In this document: positions 7,887-17,273 of the stretch, in pieces
Layout of the letters: the number at the start of each line of letters is the position of its first letter
How positions within the stretch are numbered: the stretch's first letter is position 1
Source of the DNA: DATIXJ01 sp963714795
Lineage (GTDB): Bacteria; Bacteroidota; Ignavibacteria; UBA10030; SZUA-254
Length of the DNA stretch: 64,000 nt
Assembly: GCA_963714795.1 (NCBI GenBank)
Contig: CAVQPS010000009.1
Span: 620,001 to 684,000, forward strand
Direction of reading: 5' to 3'
Made by a program: the position numbers and the translations under genes
The notes under the pieces: generated by a model
Seen by the model: only the letters and a program-made list of their open reading frames with translations
The model's database searches: none
What the model was told of the DNA's origin: nothing

Positions 7887-10316
7887 TTAAAACTGTAATT
7901 CTCTCCAATGTCGTGCATAATCCGACAGCGTTTGATCGACAGCGGCGTGAATGGAGTCCGGTTCGAACATCCCATTGTTTTGCCGATTGCCGGCAGGGCG
8001 GCCGGTAAGAATTTCGATTCCCTGGTCGATTGTATTGATCGCGTATATATGAAATTTTCCTTTTTGAACGGCATCAATAACATCGAGGCGCAGCATTAAA
8101 TCGATGATATTTTGGTGAGGAATAATAACCCCCTGGGTTCCGGTCAGGCCGCGAACCCTGCAAACATCAAAAAATCCTTCAATCTTTTGATTGACGCCGC
8201 CGATCGGCTGGATATCGCCGTTTTGATTGACCGATCCGGTGACGGCAATGTCCTGACGGATGGGAATATTGGAGAGCGCCGAAAGAATCGCAAAAATTTC
8301 AGTTGATGAAGCGCTGTCGCCATCCACACCGCCGTAATTTTGTTCGAATGTCAAACTGGCATTCATCGCAAGAGGTTTATTTTGTGCGTACATGCCGTGA
8401 AGATAACCGGTGAGAATAAGAACGCCTTTGTTGTGAGTCGGTCCGCTCATGCCCGCTTCGCGTTCGATGTTGATGATGCCTGCTCTTCCGATCGCGGTTT
8501 TTGCGGTAATGCGCGCGGGGATGCCGAACATATATTCGCGCATATCCATGACGGATAACCCGTTGACCTGTCCGGTGACGGCACCCTCTGTGTCGATCAG
8601 GATGTTACCGTCGGTGATCATTTCTTTAATTTTCGATTCGACCAGATTGATGCGTTCGATGCCTTGATCAAGAGCTTGCCGCACAAATTCTTCCGTGACG
8701 ACGGCACATTTTTTCTTTGTTGCCCAATAGTTGGATTCGCGGACGAGGTCGGCGATAACATTAAACCGTGTGGAAAGCTTATTTTGTTGCCCCGCGAGCC
8801 GCACACCGTGTTCGATGATTGCGGCAAGAGCGGTACCGTCGAATGGCTTAAGCTTTTCATCGTCACAAATCATTTTGATAAAATGAATATACCGGTCGAT
8901 TTGTTTCTGTCCTTTGGGCATTTCGGTATCGAAATCTGCCCGAACTTTGAATATCTTTTTGAAATCGTCATCCTGTTCATACAGCAGAAAATAAATATAG
9001 GCATCTCCGAGCATAATGACTTTCACGTCGATTTCGATCGGTTCCGGTTTGAATGCAGACGAAGCGCCGAAGACACCTGTTTCAACGGCTTGAATTTCCA
9101 ATAATCCGTTTCGCAACGTTCTCTTCAACGTTTGCCAGACGCCTTGCTCGGTGAGTGCATCGAGGGCATTGATCACGAGGAATCCGCCGTCGGCCTTTAA
9201 CAGAGAACCGGCTTTGATGAGCGTAAAATCGGTTCGCCACATTCCGTTCCGGTCTATGTCCCGATCAATAGTGCCGAAAATATTTTTATACCGCGGATTT
9301 GTTTCGATGACAATCGGAACCGAAGTTACTTCGGAATTGTCGAGTATGACATTGACGTGAAATTCGAGAAAATCATCTTCATCCTGCTGGGGCAGAGGAG
9401 GCATTCCCGGGATTTGCGGTTGGTCGTCCATCGGACGGAATCGATTCAGATTATCGATGATGCTTTCCAGGACCTCGTCGAGGTAGTGATGAAGTTTTTC
9501 GTTTTTGTATTTTTCGCGAATCTCATCGATGTAGTTTTTGACGATGGGAAGAATAAATTGTTCCGATAATTCGCTGATCGATTGTTTGGCTTTGCGCTCG
9601 ATGTTGTGAAGTTCGCGCATGATCAGTTCCATTTGTCCTTCCAGGGCATGCCGGTCACCGAGCATCTTGTCCATTTGCTCTTTGGTGATTTTTCCTTCCC
9701 GCACAAATTGATCGATCTGGTCAAAACTCGCCGGCTGGCCTTCCACCACCGGCGTGATGTCGGGATGCATCGAGGTTCCGACCTGTACCTGAATGACTTC
9801 AAACCCGCGTTCTTTTACTTTTGCTTCGAAATCTTTGAGAACGCTGTGCTGGCGTTCCTGAAATAATTCCATTTGCCGCTTTCGTTCATCCTTGAATCGT
9901 TTGCTTTCAAATACTGCCGGAACATCTTTGAGGAGATCCTGAACGAGGTTATTCATGTCGTCCCGCAACAGAATGCCCTGCCCGGCCGGAAGTGTAATGA
10001 GCAGCGGCTGATCGTTATTTTTGAAATTATGGACATAGCAACGGTCTCTGACGGTCTTCGGTTGCTTTTGAAATTCTGCAAGCAGTCGTTTAATGGTTGT
10101 CATTCGTCCGGTGCCCGAAAAACCGGTGACGAAAACGTTGTAACCGGCATGTTTCATTTCGAGCCCCAATCGCAAAGCGCGCAGTGCCCGGTCCTGACCG
10201 ATGATTTCTTTTTTAACCGGAGCACCGTCGGTCATTTGAATGTTTAACTTTTTGGGATCGCACCGCCAGCGTAACTGGTCAAGCGGTATTTCCCGGGGAT
10301 AACGTTTTGTTGGCAT
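7887..10316 (-). CDS. Lon-like ATP-dependent protease (AAA_32 plus Lon proteolytic domain)
   Basis: An 809-residue cytoplasmic protease with an N-terminal AAA+ module and a C-terminal Lon-type Ser-Lys protease domain, of the YcbZ/LonB-like group rather than canonical Lon (no N-terminal LAN domain). The Walker A-like loop is TGFSGTGRMT, with Arg where most P-loops have Lys; this Arg form is, to my knowledge, common in this family. A helical region (about 130-290) is inserted in the AAA part. The catalytic dyad is clear: Ser668 in GGVDGDSASS and Lys711 in GGVNQKIEGFF, 43 residues apart as in E. coli Lon (679/722). Start ATG at 10316. It stands alone, separated by about 180 bases from dcd and from the glycosyltransferase gene. 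Confidence 0.92.
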   Translation of the reverse strand: MPTKRYPREIPLDQLRWRCDPKKLNIQMTDGAPVKKEIIGQDRALRALRLGLEMKHAGYNVFVTGFSGTGRMTTIKRLLAEFQKQPKTVRDRCYVHNFKNNDQPLLITLPAGQGILLRDDMNNLVQDLLKDVPAVFESKRFKDERKRQMELFQERQHSVLKDFEAKVKERGFEVIQVQVGTSMHPDITPVVEGQPASFDQIDQFVREGKITKEQMDKMLGDRHALEGQMELIMRELHNIERKAKQSISELSEQFILPIVKNYIDEIREKYKNEKLHHYLDEVLESIIDNLNRFRPMDDQPQIPGMPPLPQQDEDDFLEFHVNVILDNSEVTSVPIVIETNPRYKNIFGTIDRDIDRNGMWRTDFTLIKAGSLLKADGGFLVINALDALTEQGVWQTLKRTLRNGLLEIQAVETGVFGASSAFKPEPIEIDVKVIMLGDAYIYFLLYEQDDDFKKIFKVRADFDTEMPKGQKQIDRYIHFIKMICDDEKLKPFDGTALAAIIEHGVRLAGQQNKLSTRFNVIADLVRESNYWATKKKCAVVTEEFVRQALDQGIERINLVESKIKEMITDGNILIDTEGAVTGQVNGLSVMDMREYMFGIPARITAKTAIGRAGIINIEREAGMSGPTHNKGVLILTGYLHGMYAQNKPLAMNASLTFEQNYGGVDGDSASSTEIFAILSALSNIPIRQDIAVTGSVNQNGDIQPIGGVNQKIEGFFDVCRVRGLTGTQGVIIPHQNIIDLMLRLDVIDAVQKGKFHIYAINTIDQGIEILTGRPAGNRQNNGMFEPDSIHAAVDQTLSDYARHWRELQF

Positions 10317-10502
10317 ATCCTTATTCCGGATGTTTGGTTTTCTATGAAGAGAAATGAAAATGAATAATAAGAACGTTCTTCATCAATGGCAAATTTTTCC
10401 TCGCGGTTTGACGACCGGTGGGAACCTACTCAATCACATGATGATATTCCTGAAGAAATTTGACCGTGGAGTGAAGAAATCATCGAAGAAAAAAGTCTTT
10501 TC

Positions 10503-11183
10503 CTATATTCCCATTTTATTGAGCAGGTAGTTCAGCTTTCCCTTCAGGCCAAGATGATAGCCGAATGGTCCTGCCGTTCCCCTGCCTTCATGTTTGACGA
10601 ATTGTTCCACCGGGAAATCGATAAGCCGGTATCCCCGTTGCATGGCTTTTCTCATGTTGGCGAGACACGGAGAGCCGTGGCGACGAAATGGTGGAAGAAG
10701 AAAATACACGTCACGTTTCAGCATCATACAAAAAGGACGAATATAGGGAATTCCATTTTTCTCATTGTCGATATCGAATCCGCGATGATTCATGAAGATT
10801 TTTTTTCCGACGGCATAATTCGTCGGATCGGATTCCAACGAGGCCAACATGGCTTCCACGAATCCGCCTGTTTTTACTTCGCAATCGGAATCCAGGAAAA
10901 TGACATGAGAAGTTTTCGATTTCCGGATACCGACATCCATTGCGGGTCCGTGATGAAGGTTGCGGGTGTGTCTGATAACTTCCGTATTGTCCGGATGTTG
11001 TTGCTGTAATTGATGAAGCGTTGTGATGCTGTGATCCGATGATCCGTTATCGATGAGAATGAGATTGATGTCCGGGTAAAAATGCCGGAATGAGGTAGCG
11101 GCTCCTTGTGTCAAATCCGGTGTATTGAAGTTGACGATGACCATCGTTACAGGAAGCTGTTTTTTAGTTACGGCCTCATTCAT
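10503..11183 (-). CDS. Glycosyltransferase family 2
   Basis: A 226-residue GT-A fold enzyme that should transfer a sugar from a nucleotide donor; acceptor unknown. Seen: the N-terminal strand VTMVIVNFNTPDLT, the donor-binding LILIDNGSSDHS, the metal-binding FLDSDCEV (DxD) and a C-terminal acceptor-side region. No membrane segment is evident, so it is probably cytoplasmic or peripheral. The start at 11183 gives a normal family length. The gene is followed in the same direction, after about 190 bases, by the Lon-like protease gene, with no obvious functional link. A role in surface polysaccharide or LPS is likely given the LPS genes elsewhere in the window, but this is inference. Confidence 0.85.
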   Translation of the reverse strand: MNEAVTKKQLPVTMVIVNFNTPDLTQGAATSFRHFYPDINLILIDNGSSDHSITTLHQLQQQHPDNTEVIRHTRNLHHGPAMDVGIRKSKTSHVIFLDSDCEVKTGGFVEAMLASLESDPTNYAVGKKIFMNHRGFDIDNEKNGIPYIRPFCMMLKRDVYFLLPPFRRHGSPCLANMRKAMQRGYRLIDFPVEQFVKHEGRGTAGPFGYHLGLKGKLNYLLNKMGI

Positions 11184-11218
11184 AGATAAACAAGAAGGTC
11201 ATCGATTACGGATCCAGT

Positions 11219-11494
11219 TTATCCTTCAACAGATTGTTCTGTTTTTTCCAACAAATTATGTTCAACGTGGGCAATCGTTTCGGTCAGTGCGGTGCTGAAT
11301 TTTTCAAAATCTTCTTTATAGAGAAAAAGTTTGTGTTTTTCAAAAGCCGCTCCTTCAACGCGGCGGCTTTCAGTAATAACAATATAGAAATCCTTAGCCG
11401 ATTTAGTGGCTTTCACATCAAAAAAATAAGTACGTTTCCCTGCGCGAATTCGTTTTGAAAAAATATTGTTTTGATTGGTATCCAATTGTTCCAT
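11219..11494 (-). CDS. DUF3276 / PUR-alpha-like nucleic-acid-binding protein
   Basis: A 91-residue protein of the DUF3276 family, which has the PUR-alpha single-strand nucleic-acid-binding fold and is typical of Bacteroidota and spirochaetes. Seen: IFSKRIRAGKRTYFFDVKATKSAKDFYIVITESRR, the characteristic first PUR half-repeat, then HKLFLYKEDFEKFSTALTE. The ATG at 11494 (MEQLDTNQ) is chosen because AGGAGG sits eight bases upstream; the ATG at 11500 is too close to it, and longer in-frame extensions run into the preceding gene region. It probably binds DNA or RNA; targets unknown. It lies downstream of the PorZ-like gene on the same strand. Confidence 0.85.
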   Translation of the reverse strand: MEQLDTNQNNIFSKRIRAGKRTYFFDVKATKSAKDFYIVITESRRVEGAAFEKHKLFLYKEDFEKFSTALTETIAHVEHNLLEKTEQSVEG

Positions 11495-11574
11495 ATACAT
11501 TTCCTCCTGAAAATGTGATTGAAAAATTGTTGCTAACGTCATGGATTTGTAGCCACTTCCCCCGTTAGCCGATC

Positions 11575-13839
11575 TTATCTCCTTATCACAGCGACTTTTC
11601 CCGTTATGGTTGAACTTCCGTCCGCAGAATATGCTACAACAAGATATACCGCCGTGGCAACGAGGTCGCCCCTGTTGTTTCTGCCGTCCCAAAATCCGAC
11701 TCGTCCGCCGGGAGTTTGCAAATCACGAACAAGGCTTCCATCGATTGAGAGAATCTTTATCGAAGATCCGGCAGTGAGACCGTCAATTTTCAATGGTTGA
11801 GTTGAAGGGAGATAAAAAGGATTGGGAGCGAACGAAAGTTTATCATAGTTCTGTACCGGTGTGGTGGCGGGAGTTGTGAAGCTCGAAAGCCCTTTTTCCG
11901 TCCCGAAATAAATCGTGCCCGTTTTCATATTCATTGCCAGCGACGCAACATCGTCGTCGAGTAATTTACCGTCGGTGTTTTCGGCAGTATAACTGGCGAG
12001 GATCGACGTTCCGTCAGGCGAGAGCTCGAACACGCCTTGCTTGGTTGCCACCCATTTATTGTTGACCGGATCGACAAGAATCCCCTGGATGACCTGATCC
12101 TGCAGAGGATAATACGACGCGATACTGCCGAAAGGATTGCTTGGATCAAAAATAATATTGACTCCCTGATCGGTGCCGACCCACACCTGCCCATCCTGGT
12201 CGACCGCCAAACTGTAAATGTAATTGCTGGTCAGACTGTTGCTGGTAGTCATCGATCCCCATCCGTTTGTTGTTCCCGGAAGTGTGTACACTTCGTTATA
12301 AAAGTAAAGAGCGATGGGAGCTTGCGGTTCAAAGCGGGAATAGTTGGAAAACCATTTCGTGCCGTTTGGATCGATTACGACATTCGTAAAAATGCGAATG
12401 GGGCTCCGCATACTCAAGCGAACATTATAACTGAGCGTCGAATCAGGATGAAAAAGAACGACGGCAGTACTGTCACGCGCCGTTCTGTTTGTAATCCACG
12501 CGACACCGTTTTGGTCTGTTGCAACGCCGCCGACAACCACGAAGTCCGGTACAGTGTTGGACGAATCAATGCTGCGCGGTAAACCGTTCGTACCATTCAA
12601 TACTTTTATTACTTTTCCTGTGTCATTTACCAGTGCGACCCCGGATCCCCACCCACCGATCCATTTTGCATTATCTTTTCCAATGCTCACAACATAATAA
12701 TTATCAGAACCTAAAACGGGACTTGTTGCAACAGAATACGAATTCCACGTTCGGCCATCGAAACTCATAAATCCCGTTCCATTCGCAGGACCTGTTCCAG
12801 ACCATACCACACCACGATTATCAACGGCAATACCGATGAAAGAATTTGATGACGGACCCGGTGGTATCACAACCTTCCAGCCGGAATTCTGTCTCAGGAC
12901 AAATCCGCTGGATTGTGTTCCCAAGACCGTTTCACTGCCGATACAGGAATACACAACGGAAGGAACTGAAATTGAGATTATCTGACCCTGCGTGTAATTC
13001 CATAACTGAGTGGGTGTGACAAAGATGATTCCGGAAAAAAATTGAATGCCGCGCTGCAAACCGAGTATATTCTGTCCCGATGAATTTGGAATAAGTTTCC
13101 AACTCGTTCCGTCAAACATCGCAAGACCGTTTTGTGTGCCTGCATACAACGTATCATTTTGAGAAAGAAGGGCATTTGTATTTAATAGACTGGAAAATGC
13201 ATCGGCTGTGGTCGTGTATACTTGCCATGATTCTGGCGCTGCCGGATTGGTATTGGACAACGGTGTCGCTGCAATGCCGCTCGATGTTCCGATCCACAGC
13301 ATGCCGTTTGATATTGCCATGGATGTGGTGCTTCCGACCAACGGGTTTGCTCCGGCACCAAAACGTGAGAAGGTAGAAATAAATTCCATCCGCGAAATGG
13401 AAAATATGGATACCCCGATATCGGAAAGGATAAAAAGAGTATCGCCGACAACATTCAATTTGTTTATGCTTTTTTGGGGATCGGAACGGAGAGCGATATC
13501 CGATATGTAATCCCAGGTGTTGGCGGACGGATTATAACGGTGAATGAATCCGTTCGAGGCACCGACCCAAATATTGCCGCTTCCATCAACAGCAAGGGCA
13601 GTGAGATCGATCGTTTTCAATCCTTCTGATGTCGTGAACTGCTGAAATGTGTTGTCGCTTTTCCGGAAAGAAAACAGTCCCCCGCTTGTCGCTGCCCAGA
13701 TGAAATCATTGGATACAACAATATCTTTCAGATTCCGCTGGCATGTATATGTCTTCCAATCGCCGATGCCGCCCAAACATGTGGTTACTTCGAGGTACAT
13801 CAGTATGACACAAACACACACAGCTCTCAGCACAGCCAT
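11575..13839 (-). CDS. PorZ-like two-component-regulator propeller protein with T9SS-like C-terminal domain
   Basis: A 754-residue secreted protein. After a signal peptide (through TCLG) comes GIGDWKTYTCQRNLKDIVVSND, then many blades of the type FIWAATSGGLFSF, NIWVGASNGFIHRY, LWIGTSSGIAATP and VWVGTDQGVNIIF, characteristic of two-component-regulator propeller repeats. The C-terminus (FAPNPFYLPST..., WDGRNNRGDLVATAVYLVVAY..., GKVAVIRR) resembles FlgD-type Ig / T9SS sorting domains. The architecture matches PorZ, a surface component of the type IX secretion system that handles A-LPS attachment, although the family resemblance here is partial. No PorSS core gene is in the window. Start ATG at 13839 has GAGGGG just upstream. 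It is 14 bases downstream of ribH. Confidence 0.75.
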   Translation of the reverse strand: MAVLRAVCVCVILMYLEVTTCLGGIGDWKTYTCQRNLKDIVVSNDFIWAATSGGLFSFRKSDNTFQQFTTSEGLKTIDLTALAVDGSGNIWVGASNGFIHRYNPSANTWDYISDIALRSDPQKSINKLNVVGDTLFILSDIGVSIFSISRMEFISTFSRFGAGANPLVGSTTSMAISNGMLWIGTSSGIAATPLSNTNPAAPESWQVYTTTADAFSSLLNTNALLSQNDTLYAGTQNGLAMFDGTSWKLIPNSSGQNILGLQRGIQFFSGIIFVTPTQLWNYTQGQIISISVPSVVYSCIGSETVLGTQSSGFVLRQNSGWKVVIPPGPSSNSFIGIAVDNRGVVWSGTGPANGTGFMSFDGRTWNSYSVATSPVLGSDNYYVVSIGKDNAKWIGGWGSGVALVNDTGKVIKVLNGTNGLPRSIDSSNTVPDFVVVGGVATDQNGVAWITNRTARDSTAVVLFHPDSTLSYNVRLSMRSPIRIFTNVVIDPNGTKWFSNYSRFEPQAPIALYFYNEVYTLPGTTNGWGSMTTSNSLTSNYIYSLAVDQDGQVWVGTDQGVNIIFDPSNPFGSIASYYPLQDQVIQGILVDPVNNKWVATKQGVFELSPDGTSILASYTAENTDGKLLDDDVASLAMNMKTGTIYFGTEKGLSSFTTPATTPVQNYDKLSFAPNPFYLPSTQPLKIDGLTAGSSIKILSIDGSLVRDLQTPGGRVGFWDGRNNRGDLVATAVYLVVAYSADGSSTITGKVAVIRR

Positions 13840-13853
13840 CGCCCCTCAACCGG

Positions 13854-14333
13854 TTACTTTTTTTTTCGAGAAATTTTCTTTTGCACGTTGGAAAGTTCAA
13901 TCGCCGCAAGTGCGACGTCCCATCCTTTGTTTCCCCCTTTGGCGCCGGCACGTTCGATCGCCTGTTCGAGTGACTCCGTAGTCAGTACGCCGAACACTAC
14001 CGGGAAATGGTATTCGAGAGCGACACGATTGATTCCGATACTGACGGCATTGGCGATGTATTCAAAATGAGGCGTCTGCCCGCGAATAATACAGCCGAGA
14101 CAAATAATCGAATCATAGCCGCCTTGTTCGGCAAGTTTCTGAGCGGTTTGAGGAATATCGAATGCACCCGGACAATACACAACATCAATGGATGTATCGG
14201 GCGCGCCATGCCGGCGAAGACAATCGACGGCACCGTCGAGTAATCGTTTTGTAATGAATTCGTTAAACCGGCTTACCACAATGCCGAATCGATACGGCAC
14301 AGCGGAAAGATCCCCTTCAAAAGTCGTAACCAT
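13854..14333 (-). CDS. ribH: 6,7-dimethyl-8-ribityllumazine synthase
   Basis: Penultimate step of riboflavin synthesis: condenses 5-amino-6-ribitylaminouracil with 3,4-dihydroxy-2-butanone 4-phosphate; cytoplasmic, usually forms pentamers or icosahedral shells. Seen: FGIVVSRFNEFIT (substrate-binding), PGAFDIPQTAQKLA, and the active-site IIRGQTPHFEYIA with His89. At 159 residues it is family length; the C-terminus is lysine-rich. No FMN riboswitch is evident upstream. It sits between the PHP phosphatase gene and the PorZ-like gene, all on the minus strand with short gaps. Confidence 0.95.
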   Translation of the reverse strand: MVTTFEGDLSAVPYRFGIVVSRFNEFITKRLLDGAVDCLRRHGAPDTSIDVVYCPGAFDIPQTAQKLAEQGGYDSIICLGCIIRGQTPHFEYIANAVSIGINRVALEYHFPVVFGVLTTESLEQAIERAGAKGGNKGWDVALAAIELSNVQKKISRKKK

Positions 14334-14370
14334 ACGCGAGGAAGAATAAATATTTGGGAAGAACGATTCG

Positions 14371-15198
14371 TTAATTTGAAAACAAGCGGCGACGCATCAT
14401 GTCTACCGAGGCGGTAGGAATAGTGTACTGACCAAGAACGGTCTCATCGCCTTTTTTTCCGCCATGAAAATCAGATCCGCCGCATTCTAACAGGCAATAT
14501 TCGCTTACAATGCCGCGGTAATATTGAATATGTTCGGTTGTGTGACTCGGATGAACAACTTCAATGCCATCCAGTCCTGCATCGATAAGTTGAATGAGAA
14601 ATTCTTCCGATATCGATTTACCGGGGTGAGCGAGGAACGATAATCCCCCGGCTTCCGCGATGAGGCGGACAGTTGCTTCCGGTGAAAAACATACTTTTTT
14701 TTCAAACGCCGGTTTACCATCGCCGATATATTTTCGGAATGCCTGATGATAATCCTCGGCATGTCCTTCGTTGACCAGTGCGTTTGCAATATGCGGTCTG
14801 CCGACGCAATCACCGCTGGTATTGGCAAGCACGGATTCCATGCTGAGCGGGATATTCATTTTGTTCAGTTTGCCGACAATACGTTCTGCGCGCCGAAGTC
14901 TTTCTACGCGGAATTCTGCAAGGGAATCAAGGAGAATTTGATTGTGATGATCCATGAAATAGCCAAGGATATGGATTTCACGGTCATTCATTGTCGCGCT
15001 GAGTTCTACTCCGGGAATAACCTCAATATCGTATTGCTTGCCAAGAGCAAGCGATTCTTCCAACCCGCCCACGGTATCATGATCGGTTATGCTGATAGTC
15101 CGCAATCCAGCTCCCTTTGCCTTGACAACGACATCGTGAGGCAAAAGCGCGCCGTCGGAATATGTCGTATGCATATGAAGATCAGCTTTTCCGTCCAT
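14371..15198 (-). CDS. PHP-domain phosphoesterase, probable 3',5'-nucleoside bisphosphate phosphatase
   Basis: A 275-residue PHP hydrolase. Metal-binding motifs are all present: DLHMHTTYSDG at the N-terminus, ITDHDTVGG, GVELSA, the HILGYF motif, HPGKS and the C-terminal GGSDFHGG. The inserted domain and length fit the YciV/RNase AM group, which hydrolyses pAp and the 3',5'-bisphosphate of nucleosides and can trim RNA 5' ends. The exact substrate cannot be decided from sequence. The ATG at 15198 follows a CGGGAGGG ribosome-binding site. It is transcribed in the same direction as ribH, with 37 bases between. Confidence 0.85.
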   Translation of the reverse strand: MDGKADLHMHTTYSDGALLPHDVVVKAKGAGLRTISITDHDTVGGLEESLALGKQYDIEVIPGVELSATMNDREIHILGYFMDHHNQILLDSLAEFRVERLRRAERIVGKLNKMNIPLSMESVLANTSGDCVGRPHIANALVNEGHAEDYHQAFRKYIGDGKPAFEKKVCFSPEATVRLIAEAGGLSFLAHPGKSISEEFLIQLIDAGLDGIEVVHPSHTTEHIQYYRGIVSEYCLLECGGSDFHGGKKGDETVLGQYTIPTASVDMMRRRLFSN

Positions 15199-15254
15199 AC
15201 AACCCTCCCGGGTTTATAAGTTTTTAAGAACGTTATTTGTAAATTTTACAAAAA

Positions 15255-15980
15255 TTATACGAAAAGACTTTTAAATTTTTCGTAATCGTTGATGATAAGT
15301 TTATTGCCGCGTAATTCGAGATGACCCTTTTTGATAAACGTGTGGACGACCCGCGAAATCGTTTCACGGGAAGTGCCCGCCATATTTGCCAGATCCTGCT
15401 GCAGCGGCAGTTCGTCGATTTCTACACGTCCTTTGCGGATTGTTCCGATGTCGTCGGCAAGCTGTAAAATAACCGTTGCAACCCGGCCGGCTGCATCTTT
15501 TAACGAAAGACTTTTAATTTGTGCATCCGCTTTCCGCAACCGCATGGTTAATTCTTTCAGCAGGGAAATCGCCACCGTAGGAACATCTTCCATCAGCTTA
15601 AGAAAATCACGGCGATGAATCATAAAGAGTTCCGCCTTCGTGATTGCAACCACACTGGCGGATCGTGCAAGCCCGTCGAGAATCGACATTTCGCCGAAGA
15701 AATCATTTTCGCCGAGAATTGATAAAATAACTTCTCGTCCGTCGTCATCCGTGCGTACGATCTTGACTTTTCCCGCGATAATGACAAAGAGAGCGGCACC
15801 GGTTTCTTCTTCCAACAGGATGATGCTGCCTTTCTTGTATTTCTTGCGGACACCCACACGGACAATTTTCGACAGTTCGGAAGCTTCAATGTCGGTGAAA
15901 AACGGCACGTTGCGAATAAATTCCATCGCTTCGCCGAGGTCGGCAGAGAGTGGCTTTTGGGGAACACTGGGAAGATTCAT
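15255..15980 (-). CDS. Crp/Fnr family transcriptional regulator
   Basis: A 241-residue regulator with an N-terminal cyclic-nucleotide-binding beta-roll (about 25-140; GENDFFGEMSILDGLARSASVVA is the phosphate-binding cassette region) and a C-terminal winged helix (about 165-235) with recognition helix DLANMAGTSRETISRVVHTF. The FGEMS...RSASV pattern is close to that of true cAMP-binding proteins, so a cyclic nucleotide ligand is plausible. There is no Cys cluster of the Fnr type. It is transcribed alone, with about 190 bases upstream toward the isomerase gene. Its position next to PTS genes invites a link to carbon control, which is inference. Confidence 0.9.
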   Translation of the reverse strand: MNLPSVPQKPLSADLGEAMEFIRNVPFFTDIEASELSKIVRVGVRKKYKKGSIILLEEETGAALFVIIAGKVKIVRTDDDGREVILSILGENDFFGEMSILDGLARSASVVAITKAELFMIHRRDFLKLMEDVPTVAISLLKELTMRLRKADAQIKSLSLKDAAGRVATVILQLADDIGTIRKGRVEIDELPLQQDLANMAGTSRETISRVVHTFIKKGHLELRGNKLIINDYEKFKSLFV

Positions 15981-16172
15981 AAACGCATCCGTTTTGTTAT
16001 CAAATAGTGTATCATTCTTATCGAACGTTCAAAGAATTTTCACTCAATATACGTGTGATGCCGCTCAAAGTCAAGTCAAAGACCATCGGTTTGCAGATCA
16101 AATTTGAAATATAAAGGAGATTTCAAAAAGAAGTGCCATTTATCGCTCACCGCACGCGAATGCACTGACTGC

Positions 16173-17219
16173 TTACGCTTTGCCAAGCTCATTTTTCAGA
16201 TAATCGATGATCTTGACCGGCGTCGGATCGACACCATTGAGAATCGAAAGATAAAAACTTACCCAATCGCCAAGATAGATCAACGAAAACATCCGTGCGA
16301 GCAGAGAGGTTCCTTCACTCTGAACTTCGGTCACCGATGATGCATACTGGTCGACAACTTCTTTGGTTATCCCCATTCGGATCTGGACTCGTTCGTGATC
16401 ACCTTTGTCCCGCAGAAATATGACAGCCATATCCTGCATGATGCGCCGGAGGACTTTCCAGCCGACGAGTTCATTGTGATTCATTTCCGGTAAGACATTG
16501 CCGAATGCAAGGACTTTAGCGTTCTCTGCAAGCTGGCCGCGCCATCGCAAATTCACCACATCAAACCGATCGGTCGAAGAATACACGATCGGCAACTTTG
16601 TATACAGATGTTTGGCGATCTCCATTGCGCGGTTCGGACCGGTGAGCGAGGAATAGACTTTCGATTTCTTTTTCAGCAGTGATACGGTTTCGTTGATTTC
16701 TTTTTCTCTGGAAGCGACCAGTTTCATTTTTGTCAGGGCGATCAACGATGGAAAAAAAGAATATCCGAGTGCCGCGCGCGGAGGATATCCTTTCGGAAGC
16801 GTGATCAACGGCTGACCATGTTTTGTTGCCAGCGCCGATGTTTCGCCGTTCGAGCTGATGCATAATACTTTTGCGCGACGCTTGATTGCATCATGGTGTG
16901 CGGAGAGAGTTTCTTCGGTATTCCCGGAATAACTGGAAACGATAACCAGTGTCCGCGAGTTGACGAATTCCGGAAGCACATAATGCCGGTTCACGATGAG
17001 AGGAATTGACAGATCCTTACTCAGGTACGATCGCAGCACATCGCCGCCGATCGCCGATCCGCCCAAACCGGTAATGACGATCGCATCGATCTCGGACGCG
17101 GTGTAGGGAATATTCACACTTTTACCGATGCGTACCGCGTCGGAAATTTGTTCGGGAAATTCCGTGATCAATCTTCGCATGTTGGATTTATCGTATTGTT
17201 CGATTCGTTCGTTTGTCAT
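16173..17219 (-). CDS. Bifunctional phosphoglucose/phosphomannose isomerase (SIS domains)
   Basis: A 348-residue sugar-phosphate isomerase interconverting fructose 6-phosphate with glucose 6-phosphate and mannose 6-phosphate. Seen: the first SIS domain with VITGLGGSAIGGD, the serine/threonine-rich phosphate loop SSYSGNTEETLSA, and a C-terminal part with LPEMNHNELVGW, the conserved catalytic Glu/His region of the PGI/PMI family. The ATG at 17219 begins MTNERIEQYDKSNM. It is the last gene of the polyprenyl synthase - ptsH - ptsI operon (54 bases after ptsI), so it may be co-regulated with phosphotransfer. It would feed GDP-mannose and LPS sugar pathways as well as glycolysis. Confidence 0.9.
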   Translation of the reverse strand: MTNERIEQYDKSNMRRLITEFPEQISDAVRIGKSVNIPYTASEIDAIVITGLGGSAIGGDVLRSYLSKDLSIPLIVNRHYVLPEFVNSRTLVIVSSYSGNTEETLSAHHDAIKRRAKVLCISSNGETSALATKHGQPLITLPKGYPPRAALGYSFFPSLIALTKMKLVASREKEINETVSLLKKKSKVYSSLTGPNRAMEIAKHLYTKLPIVYSSTDRFDVVNLRWRGQLAENAKVLAFGNVLPEMNHNELVGWKVLRRIMQDMAVIFLRDKGDHERVQIRMGITKEVVDQYASSVTEVQSEGTSLLARMFSLIYLGDWVSFYLSILNGVDPTPVKIIDYLKNELGKA

Positions 17220-17273
17220 AAATACGGTCTTTAATGATGTTGAAATGATGATGGATTCAAAATATAATTCATT

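Noticed and set aside
7700..8083. 127-codon minus-strand frame between the Lon-like gene and dcd
   Set aside because: Half of it overlaps the Lon-like coding end in another frame and the rest shows no recognisable protein features.
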